From assembly GCA_021186555.1 (NCBI GenBank), contig JAJKFL010000237.1, positions 43,570,483 through 43,634,482 of the forward strand: a DNA stretch of 64,000 bases. The letters run 5' to 3'. Under the pieces are notes generated by a model that was not told the origin of the DNA, searched no databases, and saw only the letters and a list, made by a program, of their open reading frames with translations. The stretch comes from Reticulitermes speratus (taxonomy: Eukaryota > Arthropoda > Insecta > Blattodea > Rhinotermitidae). Below, one piece after another: positions 10,871 to 21,836 of this stretch. Numbering within the stretch: the stretch's first letter is position 1; the number at the start of each line of letters is the position of its first letter. The position numbers and the translations under genes were made by a program.

Positions 10871-11095
10871 ACGTTTGTGCACAGATCTCGACAGTAACTC
10901 GCTAAATGTTTATCGCAACGACAGAAGTTGTGGACACAAATGTGACAAAAATTACAATCCCTGTCCAGACATGTACAGGGATTGTAATCTTAACACTAAT
11001 TACACAAGCAAACGCAAGTTCTAAAAGTCCTAACGATCTCTGCGTTGTGCTCAGTGCCACTAAACCCTGCAGTTTCCACTCAGGCATTCACACGC

Positions 11096-11372
11096 AAGAT
11101 GTGACCAATCCAGTTAGCCTTTCTTCTTTTTATTATATGTACGATATTCCTCTCCTCCTTGACTCTGTGTAATACTTCTTCATTTCTCACACAATCGGTC
11201 CAACTGATCTTCTCCATTCTTCTCCAGCACCATATATCAAAACTTTCCAGATACTTCCGATCTACTTTCCCAAGTCCACGTTTCAGCACCACACAAAGCT
11301 ACGCTCCAAATGTAGCACTTTACTAGTTTCTTCCTTAAATTTAAGTCCAGTTTGCTGGTGATAAGGCAATAT
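11096..11372 (-). mobile_element. LINE reverse-transcriptase 3' fragment
   Basis: The minus strand reads KCYIWSVALCGAETWT, then after a frameshift KVDRKYLESFDIWCWRRMEK, WTDCVRNEEVLHRVKEERNI, and RRKANWIGHIL. This is the C-terminal region after the RT domain of non-LTR retrotransposons. Related fragments lie at 48170-48395, 53335-53590 and 62455-62905. Its lower end coincides exactly with the breakpoint of the 5.5-kb duplication. Confidence 0.8.
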
Positions 11373-11990
11373 CAAATGGCAGTGTGTTATGTATCTTAAT
11401 TAAGTGTGTTTAGTCGGATTTAATAAACAAGAATACGTTGTGTCTTTAAATGTACTTTTCCGTGAGTATATTTCAGGGCAACTTGCTGCTTCCAACATCT
11501 TGAGCAACTTGTTATATGATACAGACACAAGCTGCATTTTGAGAGGATGAGCCTTGCATCTCCAGCGTAGCGAGTTCCTGACGACGATTAGCAGCAAGTG
11601 ATTGCTATTTGTGCGAGTGTAAATTACAAGTTTCTGAAATTTTGCCAGGTCTGGGAGAACAGTCAGTGGATCACACATGGCTTTGCACTGGTGAGTGTGG
11701 GTGCTGGGTCTATGGACATAGACCACTCTTCCACCAAAGCACTGATACTTTAGTGCAACAGTGGACTCCACCGAGACAGTGCGCGCATGGATTCCAAATT
11801 TCAAGAGAGCTTCAGAATCACTCTCAGATACAGCTTTATGTCTCTCGTCACCTCTTGCACTCCAATTCATGGCCGCCTCCACACAACCCTCACCTCACTC
11901 CTCTGCCCCCAACTGCCCTGCTTCCAACCAAACATATTCAACATTAATCACTGGCTGCATTAAAACCTTTCAACTGTCGATCTGTATGAG
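11373..11990. other. Unassigned sequence with an open frame
   Basis: A 160-codon frame is open on the minus strand (11882-11400), and a partly overlapping one on the plus strand. The predicted peptides have no domain I recognise, no repeats and no membrane segment. Given the surroundings it is more likely decayed repeat than gene. Confidence 0.2.
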
Positions 11991-12600
11991 AACACTGTGT
12001 CACAGGAAGCACAGTCATAGAAAACTGTGTCACAGGAAGCACAGTCATAGAACACTGTGTCACAGGAAGCACAGTCATAGAACACTGTGTCACAGGAAGC
12101 AGTCATAGAACACTGTGTCACAGGAAGCACAGTCATACAACACTGTGTCACAGGAAGCACAGTCATAGAACACTGTGTCACAGGAAGCACAGTCATAGAA
12201 CACTGTGTCACAGGAAGCACAGTCATAGAACACTGTGTCACAGGAAGCAGTCATAGAACACTGTGTCACAGGAAGCACAGTCATAGAACACTGTGTCACA
12301 GGAAGCACAGTCATAGAACACTGTGTCACAGGAAGCACAGTCATAGAACACTGTGTCACAGGAAGCAGTCATAGAACACTGTGTCACAGGAAGCACAGTC
12401 ATAGAACACTGTGTCACAGGAAGCACAGTCATAGAACACTGTGTCACAGGAAGCAGTCATAGAACACTGTGTCACAGGAAGCACAGTCATACAACACTGT
12501 GTCACAGGAAGCACAGTCATAGAACACTGTGTCACAGGAAGCACAGTCATAGAACACTGTGTCACAGGAAGCACAGTCATAGAACACTGTGTCACAGGAA
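11991..12600. repeat. 30-bp minisatellite
   Basis: About 20 copies of a 30-bp unit (aacactgtgtcacaggaagc followed by acagtcatag). Four copies lack 2 bp (gcagtcatag instead of gcacagtcatag). These short copies are spaced 5, 4 and 3 units apart, which suggests stepwise array growth. The array is open in several frames because the unit lacks stops. Confidence 0.97.
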
Positions 12601-12614
12601 ACTCAGACACTAAC

Positions 12615-13270
12615 CCTGTATTCAGCAAGCCACATATGTTTCCTACCAGGCACTACCATTACACTCCAGTCTATTTCTGGTTAGTATTCTGTAAGCCCTA
12701 ATTGCTTCCTCCCAGGCACTTCACCCTGTAGTCTATTTCTGCTCACTACTAACTGTGCCCTTCCTGTTTCTACCCAGGCACTTCACCCCGTAGCCTATTT
12801 CTGCTCACTACTATCTGTGCCCTTCCTGTTTCTACCCAGGCACTTCACGCCGCAGTCTATTTCTGCTCACTAATAACTATGCCCTTCCTGTTTCTACCAG
12901 GGCACTTCACCCCGTAGTCTATTTCTGCTCACTACTATCTGTGCCCTTCCTGTTTCTACCCAGGCACTTCACCCCGCAGTCTATTTCTGCTCACTACTAA
13001 CTGTGCCCTACCTGTTTCTACCCAGGCACTTCACCCCGCAGTCTATTTCTGCTTACTACTAACTGTGCCCTTCCTGTTTCTACCCAGGCACTTCACCCCA
13101 TAGTCTACTTCTGCTCACTATTGTCATGACGTGTATGTTTCCTCCCAGGCACTCCACACTCCACTTTGGTGATTATTTTCAACGCCCTGCATGTTTCCTC
13201 CTAATCACTACCACTTCACTGTCTGCATCTGCCCAGTATTAACCATGCCTCTGACTTTCTACTTCACTTA
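12615..13270. repeat. 62-bp tandem repeat with decaying edges
   Basis: Six or seven clear copies (from 12717 to about 13140) of a 62-bp unit containing cacttcaccc, gtctatttctgctcacta, and gtttctacccagg. More diverged copies lie on both sides. Outer copies are most diverged, the usual pattern where homogenisation is strongest in the centre. Confidence 0.9.
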
Positions 13271-14408
13271 ACCCATTCACACACACTTCAACTCTTGCCT
13301 GCACACTACACGATTTACTATATCTTACCAACTAAGTATATTCAATGTATATTTCGAAGTAACTAATTCCACGTCAACAAGTGATGTCCCACACCCATCA
13401 AATGTGCCACTAAATTAATGTACCACAAAATTTTAATTCTGTCAACTGGTTCATAATGTAGGACAAAACACAAGCACAGAAAAAAAAAAGCACGGCAGAA
13501 AACTGTGCGCTCTGCAAATACACTGCTGGTTGTCTACTGCATCAATTATCATATGCTGCCCACGTTGTTGTATCCCGGCTCGTGCCCGGAGCCCTGCGAC
13601 GACGTATCGTGGATGTTGTCGTGCTTTGGCGAAGGCCCTCTGTATTCAGCGCAGGCAGGAACGTCGAATAAGTGGTGGTGGCCGTGAAGTGTTTAGCAAG
13701 GAAAAGAGCTGTTTCCTTAAAATGCTTTATTTCCCAGAGACGTGAGGTTCCAGTTTAGTACCCGGGAGGGTCAGGCCCAGTGAGAAGAGTCGTGAGCAAG
13801 GCCGCCCACGGCCTGCGTTCCTTGATGCGTAACAGTGACCACAGCAGACAAGAAGACAAGAGAAGAGCGTGTGGGGCGCAACCCACGGGTATATATCTCG
13901 TGCGCTGGGCGTGGCCCCCTCCAAAGAAATCACTAGTCACGAGTTACATATTCATATTTCTTTCTCGTTAATTCCCCCAGTCGTCCAAAAGCAATGTCCA
14001 GACCTTTCTCACACTGGCGTGAGTAGGGCGACCCTTGAACGGTCCGGGGTTCACCAGACCAAGTCAGACTCATGTGATGCTGAGACAAGGAGGAATTATC
14101 GAGTTACATGTGTGTACAGTTCAAAACTCTTATACCAAAAATATACCCAACACAACCTTAACTTAATACCACTTTAACAAAATAATTATATACATTTGCC
14201 ATATGTAACAACGTGTCACAGCCACAACATTCTGTTTATGGTTTATGAGATGACTGGATGACATTATGACTGTAAGAGCAGTGGGCAACTTGGCAATTAA
14301 GTGGTTACTTTCATGCTGGAGCCACTTCGTTGCAGACAGACACAGACAAAAAAAAACCTTACTCCCTTCTCCCGGCACAGGAATCAAGGTGTGCTCGAAC
14401 ATGGGCAG
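13271..14408. other. No recognisable feature
   Basis: It has a GC-richer part (13500-13970) with overlapping open frames on both strands, none with a recognisable domain, followed by AT-rich DNA. No exon could be supported. Confidence 0.3.
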
Positions 14409-15346
14409 TTAACACTTTCACTGTCGGGTATTTAAATCCCTGACGGTGTTAAATTGCCAGAGATTTATTGAATGTTAAACAACTAGTGCGTCGTCTTATA
14501 AATTATAAAGTATAATAATATATAAAATTATATATAAAATGCATATAATTTTTCTACGGAGATAATACAATAGAAGAAGAGATCAAAACAAGGATAATCC
14601 AACGTAACAAAGCATATTATGCAAACCAAACCTTATTTAAAAACAAACTAATTGCTAAGAGTTTAAAATTACATTTCTATAGAACGGTTATAAGACCGGT
14701 GGTTACCTATGGCTCTGAAACATGGGTCCTGAAAGAAGCAATGAAGCAAAAATTGCTCATATATGAAAGGAAGATACTAAGAAGGATTTTTGGACCAAGT
14801 AAAAACATGGATGGCTCATGGAGAATTAAAACCAATGAAGAGCTTAATAAACTAATAAAATATAAGAACATAGTAAACCATATAAAAGCACAAAGATTAG
14901 GGTGGTTTGGGCATGTGTACCGAATGGAAAATGACAGATTGGTTAAAAGAATCTATAACTGGAAGCCTATATCTATACGAATGCGTGGAAGACCGAAGAA
15001 TAGATGGGAAGATGATGTTATGGCAGACTTGAGGATTCAAAATGTCAAAAACTGGAGAAACTGCATCCAGGATAGGAAGAAATGGAAGGATATAGTTGAG
15101 AAGGCCAAAACCTACAAAGGATGAGGTTGTCGTGCCTGTATAAGAAGAAGAAGATATAATTTTTCTAGTTGTCAGCTAGGGATTAATAAAGTTGTAAAAT
15201 ATGTTTCCTGAAAGAACTTATTGTGTGCGTGGCCTATTTAAGGCAAAAGAGAAGTATAAATTTTAGATCGACTAAAGTCGACGCTGGCAAATTGAAACGT
15301 AAATATTTGAATCGATCGTGGTCGACTTTGGCAGTGAAAGTGTTAA
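14409..15346. mobile_element. TTAA-flanked inverted-repeat element (piggyBac-like MITE?)
   Basis: TTAACACTTTCACTG at 14409-14423 is matched by its exact reverse complement at 15332-15346. A second inverted pair (aaattgccag 14451-14460 and ctggcaaatt 15284-15293) lies inside. TTAA at both outer ends is the target duplication typical of piggyBac-type elements. Removing the LINE at 14557-15153 and one target-site duplication leaves about 320 bp without coding capacity. Superfamily is inferred from the TTAA only. Confidence 0.6.
14557..15153 (+). mobile_element. 5'-truncated LINE insertion with 14-bp target-site duplication
   Basis: The direct repeat atataatttttcta flanks the insertion at 14543-14556 and 15154-15167. 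Inside, one frame is open to the stop at 15122-15124. It reads IKTRIIQRNKAYYANQTLF, then KSLKLHFYRTVIRPVVTYGS, ETWVLKEA, LGWFGHVYRM, and RPKNRWEDDV, the C-terminal part of a non-LTR retrotransposon polyprotein. It ends with an (AAG)n-like tail. The perfect duplication and intact frame indicate a fairly young, 5'-truncated insertion by target-primed reverse transcription. The family differs from the KVDRKYLE LINE elsewhere in the window. Confidence 0.93.
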
Positions 15347-16137
15347 AATGTTGCAAACAGGTAAAGAAAAAAAAACCCCCTTCATCTGCCAGGGACTGAA
15401 CCCCGTCTGTCAAGACACTCCACTCATTAAACCAAAATTAAATTCATCACACAGAATTTAATGTTGACTCTCACCTCCTCATTATACGTTCATTTTAAGC
15501 AATCTCGGTAATAGCATACAGACATTTACACGAAGCTCACAACTCAAGTCACGACACTACTGCACTGTCGGGCTGCCGACGCTGCAGCACCACAGTTTCT
15601 CCTCCTAGATGCAATCTGCAGTGTGTTCAGCTACAACCAACAAAACAAAACGCATTAACTTGCTGCTGCGCAACATCTCAACCTCCAAACGCTACGCCAA
15701 CATCTCGCCTTCATGCAGTCTTCACAATCTGCAAACACAGAACACACAAGCAAGTACATACAGGCACGTCACACATTTTCTCATTAACACTTTGATGCTG
15801 GAATTGAACGCCCAGTGCGACGTGCAGGACACCGGAATTTGAAGGACAGCAGCACAAAGGCGGCCAGTAAATGGCCGTTCACTGTACCCGACATCCATCG
15901 TTTTGGGCGTCACAATGCATGATGGGTATGCCTGACGTTGTGTACCAAATTGTTAAGCACGCTCACAAAGCAAATGGCTAAAGGCCAATAAATATGAATA
16001 AATTATTGTCACGAACGCTAATAAAAATATAATTAACTGAAGATCGATTGTTATATAAAATTTCCTGAGCCTGAATTAAGTAGAGCTAGGGGGACACATA
16101 TCCAGAATTCGCATATACGGTAAATTGTTACTGGTGC
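15347..16137. other. No recognisable feature
   Basis: It contains a poly-A tract near 15367 and short open frames without recognisable domains. Confidence 0.35.
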
Positions 16138-16260
16138 TGTTACTACTACTAACAATGCCACAGCTACCATTATCACCACCACCACTACCTCCACCAGCAT
16201 TATCACTATGACCATCATCACAACCACTACTACTACTACTAGGAACAATCCAACTTTCAT
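16138..16260. repeat. Trinucleotide-rich low-complexity tract
   Basis: Imperfect runs of acc, act, cat and tac triplets (such as actactactactact near 16228-16241). It is a degenerate microsatellite. Confidence 0.8.
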
Positions 16261-16387
16261 CAGACTCTTTTCTGGAATTTCACACTTGAGATTTTTACTA
16301 AAATTTGTTGACGTGCTTGGTGCTGCTTCTTTATTAAGATGTTGGCTACAGTGTATCAGGTCCGGCTTAATACAAAGCCACCGTCAG

Positions 16388-18696
16388 TTGTCAAAGTTGT
16401 CTTCAGTCGCACATGTCTGACATATAGGTACTACTGAAGTCAATGCAGTGACCTGTCAAAGTTGTGTTCAGTAACACATGTCTGACATATAGGTACTACT
16501 GAAGTCAATGCAGTGACCTGTCAAAGTTGTGTTCAGTCACACATGTCTGACATATAGGTACTACTGAAGTCAATGCAGTGACCTGTCAAAGTTGTGTTCA
16601 GTCACACATGTCTGACATATAGGTACTACTGAAGTCAATGCAGTGACCTGTCAAAGTTGTGTTCAGTCACACATGTCTGACATATAGGTACTACTGAAGT
16701 CAATGCAGTGACCTGTCAAAGTTGTGTTCAGTAACACATGTCTGACATATAGGTACTACTGAAGTCAATGCAGTGACCTGTCAAAGTTGTGTTCAGTAAC
16801 ACATGTCTGACATATAGGTACTACTGAAGTCAATGCAGTGACCTGTCAAAGTTGTGTTCAGTAACACATGTCTGACATATAGGTACTACTGAAGTCAATG
16901 CAGTGACCTGTCAAAGTTGTGTTCAGTCACACATGTCTGACATATAGGTACTACTGAAGTCAATGCAGTGACCTGTCAAAGTTGTGTTCAGTCACACATG
17001 TCTGACATATAGGTACTACTGAAGTCAATGCAGTGACCTTTCAAAGTTGTGTTCAGTCACACATGTCTGACATATAGGTACTACTGAAGTCAATGCAGTG
17101 ACCTGTCAAAGTTGTGTTCAGTCACACATGTCTGACATATAGGTACTACTGAAGTCAATGCAGTGACCTGTCAAAGTTGTGTTCAGTCACACATGTCTGA
17201 CATATAGGTACTACTGAAGTCAATGCAGTGACCTGTCAAAGTTGTGTTCAGTCACACATGTCTGACATATAGGTACTACTGAAGTCAATGCAGTGACCTG
17301 TCAAAGTTGTGTTCAGTCACACATGTCTGACATATAGGTACTACTGAAGTCAATGCAGTGACCTGTCAAAGTTGTGTTCAGTCACACATGTCTGACATAT
17401 AGGTACTACTGAAGTCAATGCAGTGACCTGTCAAAGTTGTGTTCAGTCATACATGTATGACATATAGGTACTACTGAAGTCAATGCAATGACCTGTGAAA
17501 GTTGTGTTCAGTCACACATGTCTGACATATAGGTACTACTGAAGTCAATGCAGTGACCTGTCAAAGTTGTGTTGAGTCACACATGTCTGACATATAGGTA
17601 CTACTGAAGTCAATGCAGTGACCTGTCAAAGTTGTGTTCAGTCACACATGTCTGACATATAGGTACTACTGAAGTCAATGCAGTGACCTGTCAAAGTTGT
17701 GTTCAGTCACACATGTCTGACATATAGGTACTACTGAAGTCAATGCAGTGACCTGTCAAAGTTGTGTTCAGTCACACATGTCTGACATATAGGTACTACT
17801 GAAGTCAATGCAGTGACCTGTCAAAGTTGTGTTCAGTCACACATGTCTGACATATAGGTACTACTGAAGTCAATGCAGTGACCTGTCAAAGTTGTGTTCA
17901 GTCACACATGTCTGACATATAGGTACTACTGAAGTCAATGCAGTGACCTGTCAAAGTTGTGTTCAGTCACACATGTCTGACATATAGGTACTACTGAAGT
18001 CAATGCAGTGACCTGTCAAAGTTGTGTTCAGTCATACATGTATGACATATAGGTACTACTGAAGTCAATGCAATGACCTGTGAAAGTTGTGTTCAGTCAC
18101 ACATGTCTGACATATAGGTACTACTGAAGTCAATGCAGTGACCTGTCAAAGTTGTGTTCAGTCATACATGTATGACATATAGGTACTACTGAAGTCAATG
18201 CAATGACCTGTCAAAGTTGTGTTCAGTCACACATGTCTGACATATAGGTACTACTGAAGTCAATGCAGTGACCTGTCAAAGTTGTGTTCAGTCACACATG
18301 TCTGACATATAGGTACTACTGAAGTCAATGCAGTGACCTGTCAAAGTTGTGTTCAGTCATACATGTATGACATATAGGTACTACTGAAGTCAATGCAATG
18401 ACCTGTCAAAGTTGTGTTCAGTCACACATGTCTGACATATAGGTACTACTGAAGTCAATGCAGTGACCTGTCAAAGTTGTGTTCAGTCACACATGTCTGA
18501 CATATAGGTACTACTGAAGTCAATGCAGTGACCTGTCAAAGTTGTGTTCAGTCACACATGTCTGACATATAGGTACTACTGAAGTCAATGCAGTGACCTG
18601 TCAAAGTTGTGTTCAGTCACACATGTCTGACATATAGGTACTACTGAAGTCAATGCAGTGACCTGTCAAAGTTGTGTTCAGTCATACATGTCTGAC
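16388..18696. repeat. 65-bp satellite array, second block
   Basis: About 35 copies of the same 65-bp unit as at 1-1373 and in the same orientation. Variants recur together: a subtype with gtcatacatgtatgac is followed by caatgacctgtgaaag or caatgacctgtcaaag, at about 17445, 18031, 18161 and 18356, which points to amplification of multi-unit blocks. The last unit breaks at gtctgac, and the 5.5-kb duplication begins two bases later. Confidence 0.97.
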
Positions 18697-20011
18697 ACTG
18701 GCACAAGATCATTGACGAAGATATCGGTATTGTTGTATATGACCGTGTTGACTGGTACTTTTTACTGACTGTTCGAAGGAGATTGTTTCCTCCATCTTCA
18801 GGGTATTCAAATAAGAACTTTAGTTTCAGGTTATTATTCAACATCTACCTTAAAGACAGTGGCAACATGCTCCTCCTAAACGTCTGTAACAAGTTACCAA
18901 TCAACACGATGTCACACTGCACAAGACCGCTATGTTCATTTCCATTTTGCCGGAATACACGCAGACTGCAGGTCACAAAACCACGACACCACAAAACAAA
19001 GACAAGTCCTTCCTCTTGGCTAACTAATAAACTAATTATTTAAGACTAATTATCACCTAACTCTCTGTGATAATAGTTACTGCGATGTTCAACGAACTGC
19101 CCACCTTACATGGAACAAAAGTTTCATTAGCACATTCCTGGCGAGATGAATCTAATACAGACTGTCTAATATATTTTAAATACCCATTTCAATATTATCC
19201 TGTCATCTTGGTCTAGGTATTCAGTTGTTTATTCTCTTCTCTGCAAGTCAGTTTTGTGTGCGACCTGCTTACTTAAGTGCATAACTTTGTGCTTAGTTGA
19301 ACAAATATATTGACACCAGCACAATGCAGTATTAGCTTTGCTCTACCTGGAACATCAGTAGTTCAACCATTTCCTCTACAGTTCCAATTTCATGTGGTCA
19401 TATGTACGAGGCGCATTGTTTTGATATAAGTATTATGCAGTAACTTAAATGTCGAACGTAACGGAGCAACTACTGTTCTTGATAAAACAAAATTAACCTT
19501 GTGTAGTGATGATGTTACTATATTTGGTTTTGTGATATTTTGTGACGTGTGGGGTTTGGAAAGTACAGAGATATCACATTATCTGGCCATAATCTGTTGT
19601 CACTTCCTGCTGGCTCGCTTATCGTATTAACATAAAACACATTGTCCCTGACTCGCCACAAATTTGAACCAACGCATATGACAAACGATATATTGTTCAC
19701 ATAAAATAACGCCCCCATGTATGGTATCCACATGTGTGTTAAGTACGTGTATATGCTACGTTGCTATCCGCTTTTTCTGTATGATGAACGGCCGTGCCAA
19801 TGAAATGTATTCAGATCGTGACACTGTAAATCCGTCCTATACTGCAAACGAAGTCCTCTGATTTCAAGAACCCTATGTTACTAGATCCAAAGTACTAGTG
19901 CTGTGCTCAACACCGCACGTCTGCAGTCGTGATGCAAGACCACGCACATTAAATAGTGGTCAGACAGACCAAATGATATTAAATTAGACGTGTTCAAGCT
20001 GTGTCACATAC

Positions 20012-20135
20012 CTCTTTTCTCCAGGGCCCGGTCAGACTGCGCGCTCACACGTCCCCGGTGCTCCTCGGTGCTGATGTTAGATGTCGTGAATAAGGAGCCA
20101 GCACCTTGTAGTCCTCCAGGTAATATCTCTAGGCC
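20012..20135 (-). pseudogene. Putative RhoGEF-locus exon C, copy 3
   Basis: The exon is 124 bp between acceptor tttttatcag and donor gtatgtg. It reads GLEILPGGLQGAGSLFTTSN, then STEEHRGRVSAQSDRALEK. It lacks the 44-bp insertion of copy 2, but an extra A near the donor (gagaaaagag) makes it end one base past a codon. That phase would fit exons B2 or B3, which start with two bases of a codon. Identity with a known RhoGEF region is not established. Confidence 0.45.
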
Positions 20136-20215
20136 CTGATAAAAATAACGCAAGTTAATACTGCTGAAACTTGCAGAAGGACACAGACATTTAAAACCAA
20201 TTTACTTGCTTAAGG

Positions 20216-20440
20216 CTAAGGGCTGGATCACCTGGGTTCGATTCTCAAGAGGGGTCAAGGTTTGAATTTTGTATTGCGACATCCACACCGGCTGTGGGCC
20301 AACCAAACGTCCTCCTATTCAGTACCATCGGGGGTCTTGTCCTGGGACTAAAGCGACAAAGACGTGAAGCTGAATACTTAAGTACGTCAGGTACCAAGGT
20401 TAAGAATGCATAAAGCTACACCTCCACTACCCTAGATTCT
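20216..20440 (+). mobile_element. SINE-like element, family 2 (right copy)
   Basis: Duplicate of 7081-7325 with gggctggatcacctgggttc and acatccacaccggctgtggg. It was carried along by the segmental duplication. Confidence 0.45.
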
Positions 20441-20844
20441 GTCGTTGCGTTACTTGTAAAAGTATAGACAAGTTTACATTTACCTTTATTGTACCTGGCA
20501 AAGTTGTCCATTAAGTTTAACTGCAGTTTATAATTGTGAAATTTAAAATATAAATATTTATATCAAATTATCAGCTTTTCTATAAACTATATACCATATA
20601 TATATATATATATATAAAATAAACATTATTGCAATAAACACCAAATTCCTTCTGTTCATTCGGCCCCAAAGGGCATACTTCAACAATTCACCATGTTTAA
20701 AATGCTATCCAGATGTCCATTGTGTAGAGGTCTGACACAGCTGGGTGCTGGGCACGACACAGGTTCGTGTCATCTGATGACACGACCCGAGTGCTGACCA
20801 CACAACTGAGGTCCTTATCTGTGGAAACTGCACAAAGGCAGTTG

Positions 20845-21665
20845 CAATGCCCATCACACACTTCTACACACTCTTACATTATTCATTTTGCAAAACATAA
20901 TGTCATTTCGCATAATTCTACAGTTGAAACATTTTAATATTATTCTTGCATCTGCGGCTCTCTTTCGTAACGGTTTTCTTTTTTCAGATTCTGAATCACA
21001 GCCTGCTAGCATTTCTAAGTTAAGTTCTAACTGTCAAGTAACCACTCAGCCCATCTCTGCAAACAGCTAACTGGCAACAATCTCAAAGTGACATTAACAC
21101 AATGAAATGACTTACCAAGAGGAACGACTTTACGTCAAGGTGCCTCAGCAGTACGTTGTCCGTCTGCATCTGCTCCAAGAATTTGCGCAGTTTCTTCTTG
21201 TGTTTGCGCAGTTTGTCCAATGTGTCGGCAGCTGTCCCTGTGAGACACAAAGAAAAGGTTATAGAGCTCTAATCGACTGGAGAGGTCTAAACGGGTGGGG
21301 CGGGCACAGTGGTTACCACGCCCACCCATAAGTTACAAGTGCACGTACAGTACGAGCTACTGTTACTGCATTTACTGTAACTGTAATGCAGTTTGTTACA
21401 CAAACCTGCTGCCTCCATCCTCAGGATATGAGACCGTTCTACCTTGAAGATGGAAGCAGCAATTCCCTTTGAAGAGTTGGTGCCTATACACCAGCGTTCT
21501 TTGCGTCAGATGACAGAAGGCCGTGGCTGTCTGCCATGTCACAACACTCAATGTTGCAACAACGTGACAGTGGGCAAGACATTGCCTATAGAAGCAGTCA
21601 GTCAGTGACGGGGCCGTGACATAGACTGCAGTCAGTGCTTTACAGTCATAGAACATGTGATAAAA
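20845..21665. repeat. Exon-bearing duplicated unit, copy 3
   Basis: Close match to 7690-8525 and more distant match to 3390-4305. It contains exon B3 and is followed by partial exon A3. Confidence 0.85.
21116..21237 (-). pseudogene. RhoGEF exon B, copy 3
   Basis: The exon is 122 bp between ctcacag and gtaag. In the frame set by the 3' end it reads TAADTLDKLRKHKKKLRKFL, later NVLLRHLDVKSFLL, with no stop. It is one base shorter than copy 1, so its start phase is 2 modulo 3. Among the three copies it looks the most regular, but no D-like exon follows it before exon C3. Confidence 0.7.
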
Positions 21666-21707
21666 TGTGACTTGTGACCACCACTTTTCTAGTCACTATT
21701 ATACTAC

Positions 21708-21836
21708 AGTTTTGTAGGAAGGCGGCTTTGTGAACAAGGAGTTCTTCGGCATTCAAGAAGAAGGCACGAGGTGTTGGCTTTTCAGGGGTCTGACTTGAGG
21801 ATCGGCATTTCTAATCTTCTCTATGATAATTTCACA
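21708..21836 (-). pseudogene. Degraded partial RhoGEF exon A, copy 3
   Basis: Counterpart of 8566-8695 with the same frame breaks: EIIIEKI, PILK, then FLNAEELLVHKAAFLQN after frame changes. Sharing the lesions shows the exon was already broken before the 5.5-kb duplication. Confidence 0.65.

Larger units (their letters stand above)
5494..11095. repeat. Segmental duplication, left copy (pairs with 18699-24230)
   Basis: The two copies are collinear in direct orientation, about 13.2 kb apart, from tggcacaag to gcattcacacgc. By eye they are closely similar (mid-90s percent), with scattered substitutions and small indels, such as a longer (TA)n at 20598, a 44-bp insertion only here at 6947-6990, and a 9-bp difference in exon B. 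Both contain RhoGEF exon copies B, C and a partial A, a SINE-like element and a tRNA-SINE, so those insertions predate the duplication. The right breakpoint coincides with the start of a LINE fragment (11096). Confidence 0.95.

Noticed and set aside
13505..13970. GC-rich region with overlapping frames on both strands as a gene
   Set aside because: No recognisable domain, no splice-bounded exon, and frames conflict; could be decayed repeat.
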